Source: JAGNNV01 sp031412915 (GTDB lineage: Bacteria; Acidobacteriota; Vicinamibacteria; Fen-336; JAGNNV01). From it: a stretch of DNA of 64,000 bases. The notes beneath the pieces are model-generated. The model was not told the DNA's origin. It ran no database searches and saw only the letters and a list, made by a program, of their open reading frames with translations. A program made the translations under genes and the position numbers. The stretch spans positions 5,677 through 69,676 of the forward strand of contig JANODX010000157.1 of the NCBI GenBank assembly GCA_031412915.1, read 5' to 3'. Shown one piece after another: positions 62,424-64,000 of this stretch; position 1 is the stretch's first letter, and every line of letters starts with the position of its first letter.

Positions 62424-63889
62424 TTGGGAGCCGAGCCGGGGCCTGCCTCGGCTTGAGCGCGCTCGCCGCCATCCTCTCCGGTTGTTCCGCGGGAGGGCCT
62501 TCGGACCACGCAGACGGCAGGATTCTGCGCGTGGCCTACGATCGCGAGATCGATGTGCTGAACGTATTCACCTCCCAGAACCTGGTGGACATCAGCTTCA
62601 GCATGATCGAGGGTCTGGTCACCACCAACGAGGGCAACGAGTACATCCCGGTTCTCGCGAAGCGGATTCCCACCGAGGCCAATGGACTGGTCGTCCGCGG
62701 CAAGGACGGTACCGTCCGCATGACCTGGCCGCTTCAGGAGAGCGTCCGCTGGCACGACGGGGTCGCCTTCACCAGCGCCGACGTGTGCTTCACCTGGCGG
62801 TTCGTCGCCAATGCCAATTCGATGACCTACAACCGCGAGCAGTACCTCGGCATCATGAAGTGCGAGATGCCGGACGAACACACCGTGGTTTTCACGTGGG
62901 ATGGCGCCTATGCGTATTACGCGGGTCTCTTCGAGGGCATTCTGCCCCGCCACGTGTTCATGAAGCTCGACCGCCGGACGGAGATGACGGTCGACGAGAT
63001 CGTGAACTACGAGCCCTACAACCGCGGCAGTCGGACCATCGGCACGGGTCCCTTCAAGTTCGCGGAGTGGAAAACCGGCGAGTACATCCGGGTGGTCCGG
63101 AATCCCGACTACTGGCGAGGGAAGGAGTTTCCGGCGATCGACGAGATCGTGTGGGCCTTCATCCCCGACAACAACACCCGCCTGCTCGCGCTGAAGTCGG
63201 GTCGGTACGACTGGGGGCGGATCCAGCCCACCCAGGTGAGCCTGCTTCGAAATCTTCCGTCGTCCGACGTGCATCTGATCGACGCGAACTCCGTCATGCA
63301 CTTCGACCTGGCCATCCGCACGGAGCTCGGGCGAAAACTCTTCGACGACGTGCGGGTGCGCCGCGCGATCTTCCACGCGGTCGACCGCCAGGGCATGGCG
63401 GGCAAGTTGATGGAGGGGGCGGTGAAAGTGGCCGAAGGTCCGATCAACCCGAACAGCCCGTATCACAACGCGAGCGTGGCCACGTACCCGTACGACCTGA
63501 CTCAGTCACGACGGCTGCTCGATGAGGCGGGCTGGACAACGGGGCTGGATGGGGTGCGTCAGAAGGATGGCCAGCGTTTCTCCTTCGTGATGCTGAACCG
63601 GGCCGGCACCACCGACCGGATCCTGCTGGCCCAGGTGATTCAAGCGGGTCTCCAGGCGGTGGGCGTCGAGGTGGTCTTCGAAACCTTGGAGAGTGCGGCC
63701 TGGACTCAGCGCTGGCGTCGCGGCCAGTGGGAGGCCATGGTGAGCGCGTGGTTCCTGCCGGCGGATCCGGGAATCACCGGCCTCTACGCCTGCAAGGGCG
63801 CCAACAACATGGCGGGCTTTTGCGATCCGGCCCTGGACGAGATTCTCGAGCGTTCGGACAAGGCGCTTTCCTTCGGCGCATCATCCTGA
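62420..63889 (+). CDS. Peptide-type ABC transporter substrate-binding lipoprotein (SBP_bac_5), C terminus probably lost
   Basis: 489 codons. MIGSRAGACLGLSALAAILSGC is a lipoprotein signal (lipobox LSGC). Family 5 features: LRVAYDREIDVLNVF, WPLQESVRWHDGVAFTSADV, GTGPFKFAEWKTGEYIRVVRNPDYWRG, VRRAIFHAVDRQGM, and NPNSPYHN. It likely captures oligopeptides or similar ligands for import. The normal sequence runs to FCDPALDEILERSDKALSF and then stops after GASS; homologues carry on about 40-60 residues (helix packing on domain I). The sequence beyond the junction reads as an unrelated membrane protein, so the gene seems truncated by a fusion. It is translationally coupled to the DUF885 gene. Confidence 0.85.
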   Translation: MIGSRAGACLGLSALAAILSGCSAGGPSDHADGRILRVAYDREIDVLNVFTSQNLVDISFSMIEGLVTTNEGNEYIPVLAKRIPTEANGLVVRGKDGTVRMTWPLQESVRWHDGVAFTSADVCFTWRFVANANSMTYNREQYLGIMKCEMPDEHTVVFTWDGAYAYYAGLFEGILPRHVFMKLDRRTEMTVDEIVNYEPYNRGSRTIGTGPFKFAEWKTGEYIRVVRNPDYWRGKEFPAIDEIVWAFIPDNNTRLLALKSGRYDWGRIQPTQVSLLRNLPSSDVHLIDANSVMHFDLAIRTELGRKLFDDVRVRRAIFHAVDRQGMAGKLMEGAVKVAEGPINPNSPYHNASVATYPYDLTQSRRLLDEAGWTTGLDGVRQKDGQRFSFVMLNRAGTTDRILLAQVIQAGLQAVGVEVVFETLESAAWTQRWRRGQWEAMVSAWFLPADPGITGLYACKGANNMAGFCDPALDEILERSDKALSFGASS

Positions 63890-64000
63890 GCGCGGCGATC
63901 ATCGCCGGACTCGCCATCACGGCGTTCTCGCAGTGCCGCTGGTACTGGCTGGCGCTCGTGCTGATGGCGATCACCGGGGCAGGCATGCTCACCGTCATCA
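63871..64000 (+). pseudogene. Fragment resembling an MFS transporter, no start, runs off the window
   Basis: The frame beginning near 63871 reads LRRIILSAAIIAGLAITAFS then QCRWYWLALVLMAITGAGML: two hydrophobic helices separated by QCRW, a pattern common in major-facilitator efflux proteins. It has no start codon or ribosome binding site of its own and overlaps the tail of the substrate-binding-protein gene in another frame. It looks like the 3' part of a different gene joined to the truncated SBP gene. The rest lies outside the window, so it cannot be confirmed. Confidence 0.45.

Overview
The window is a GC-rich stretch of a Gram-negative bacterial chromosome. It contains an outer-membrane-type beta-barrel protein, lipoproteins, Tat-like signal peptides and a type IV pilin-like protein. 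The gene mix (DUF1579, DUF885 and M28 peptidases, a penicillin-acylase-family hydrolase, chitobiase-C/RCC1/RHS secreted giants) and the composition recall Acidobacteriota or a similar soil/sediment lineage. That assignment is inference; no rRNA is present.

Layout. (1) 1-11.8 kb holds housekeeping and mixed genes: a TolB-like propeller, DUF1579, a very acidic protein coupled to lipA, a phosphohexomutase with a sugar nucleotidyltransferase, an initiator tRNA, a PIG-L-like protein without its catalytic motifs, a sirtuin, an EamA transporter, a class V aminotransferase, a DinB remnant, a nucleoside (probably guanine) deaminase and allantoicase. (2) 11.8-17.8 kb has a penicillin-acylase-family protein and a three-subunit xanthine-dehydrogenase-type enzyme; with the deaminase and allantoicase this suggests purine breakdown. 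(3) 17.9-26.2 kb is a sugar-phosphate cluster: tal-pgi-gnd-zwf-glucokinase on + and rpe-pgl on -. Between them lies a candidate stable non-coding RNA on -, with an A-tract/TTGACA promoter, many hairpins and an intrinsic terminator. (4) 26.2-30.8 kb has dienelactone hydrolase, a beta-barrel, a tRNA-dihydrouridine synthase and mnmA.

(5) 30.9-57.2 kb is an accessory region. A giant secreted repeat protein (729-bp tandem repeats, 17 chitobiase-C-like modules, RCC1 repeats, Ca-binding repeats) is cut from its signal peptide by one in-frame TAA. A 1454-residue RHS protein follows, with a Cys-rich variable tip and a small candidate immunity gene. Next come an IS91-type transposase plus tyrosine recombinase between inverted homologous flanks, and an element with an XRE regulator, a primase-helicase and two overlapping tyrosine recombinases. 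A DUF104/PIN toxin-antitoxin pair, an orphan RHS tip with its own small partner gene, a DDE transposase and several gene remnants complete the region. A 27-nt hairpin follows both RHS tip/partner modules.

(6) 57.2-64 kb returns to chromosomal genes: a small membrane protein with a clear terminator, a secreted M28 peptidase, two DUF885 proteins and a peptide-type ABC substrate-binding lipoprotein. The last appears to have lost its C terminus and runs into a fragment resembling an MFS transporter at the window edge.
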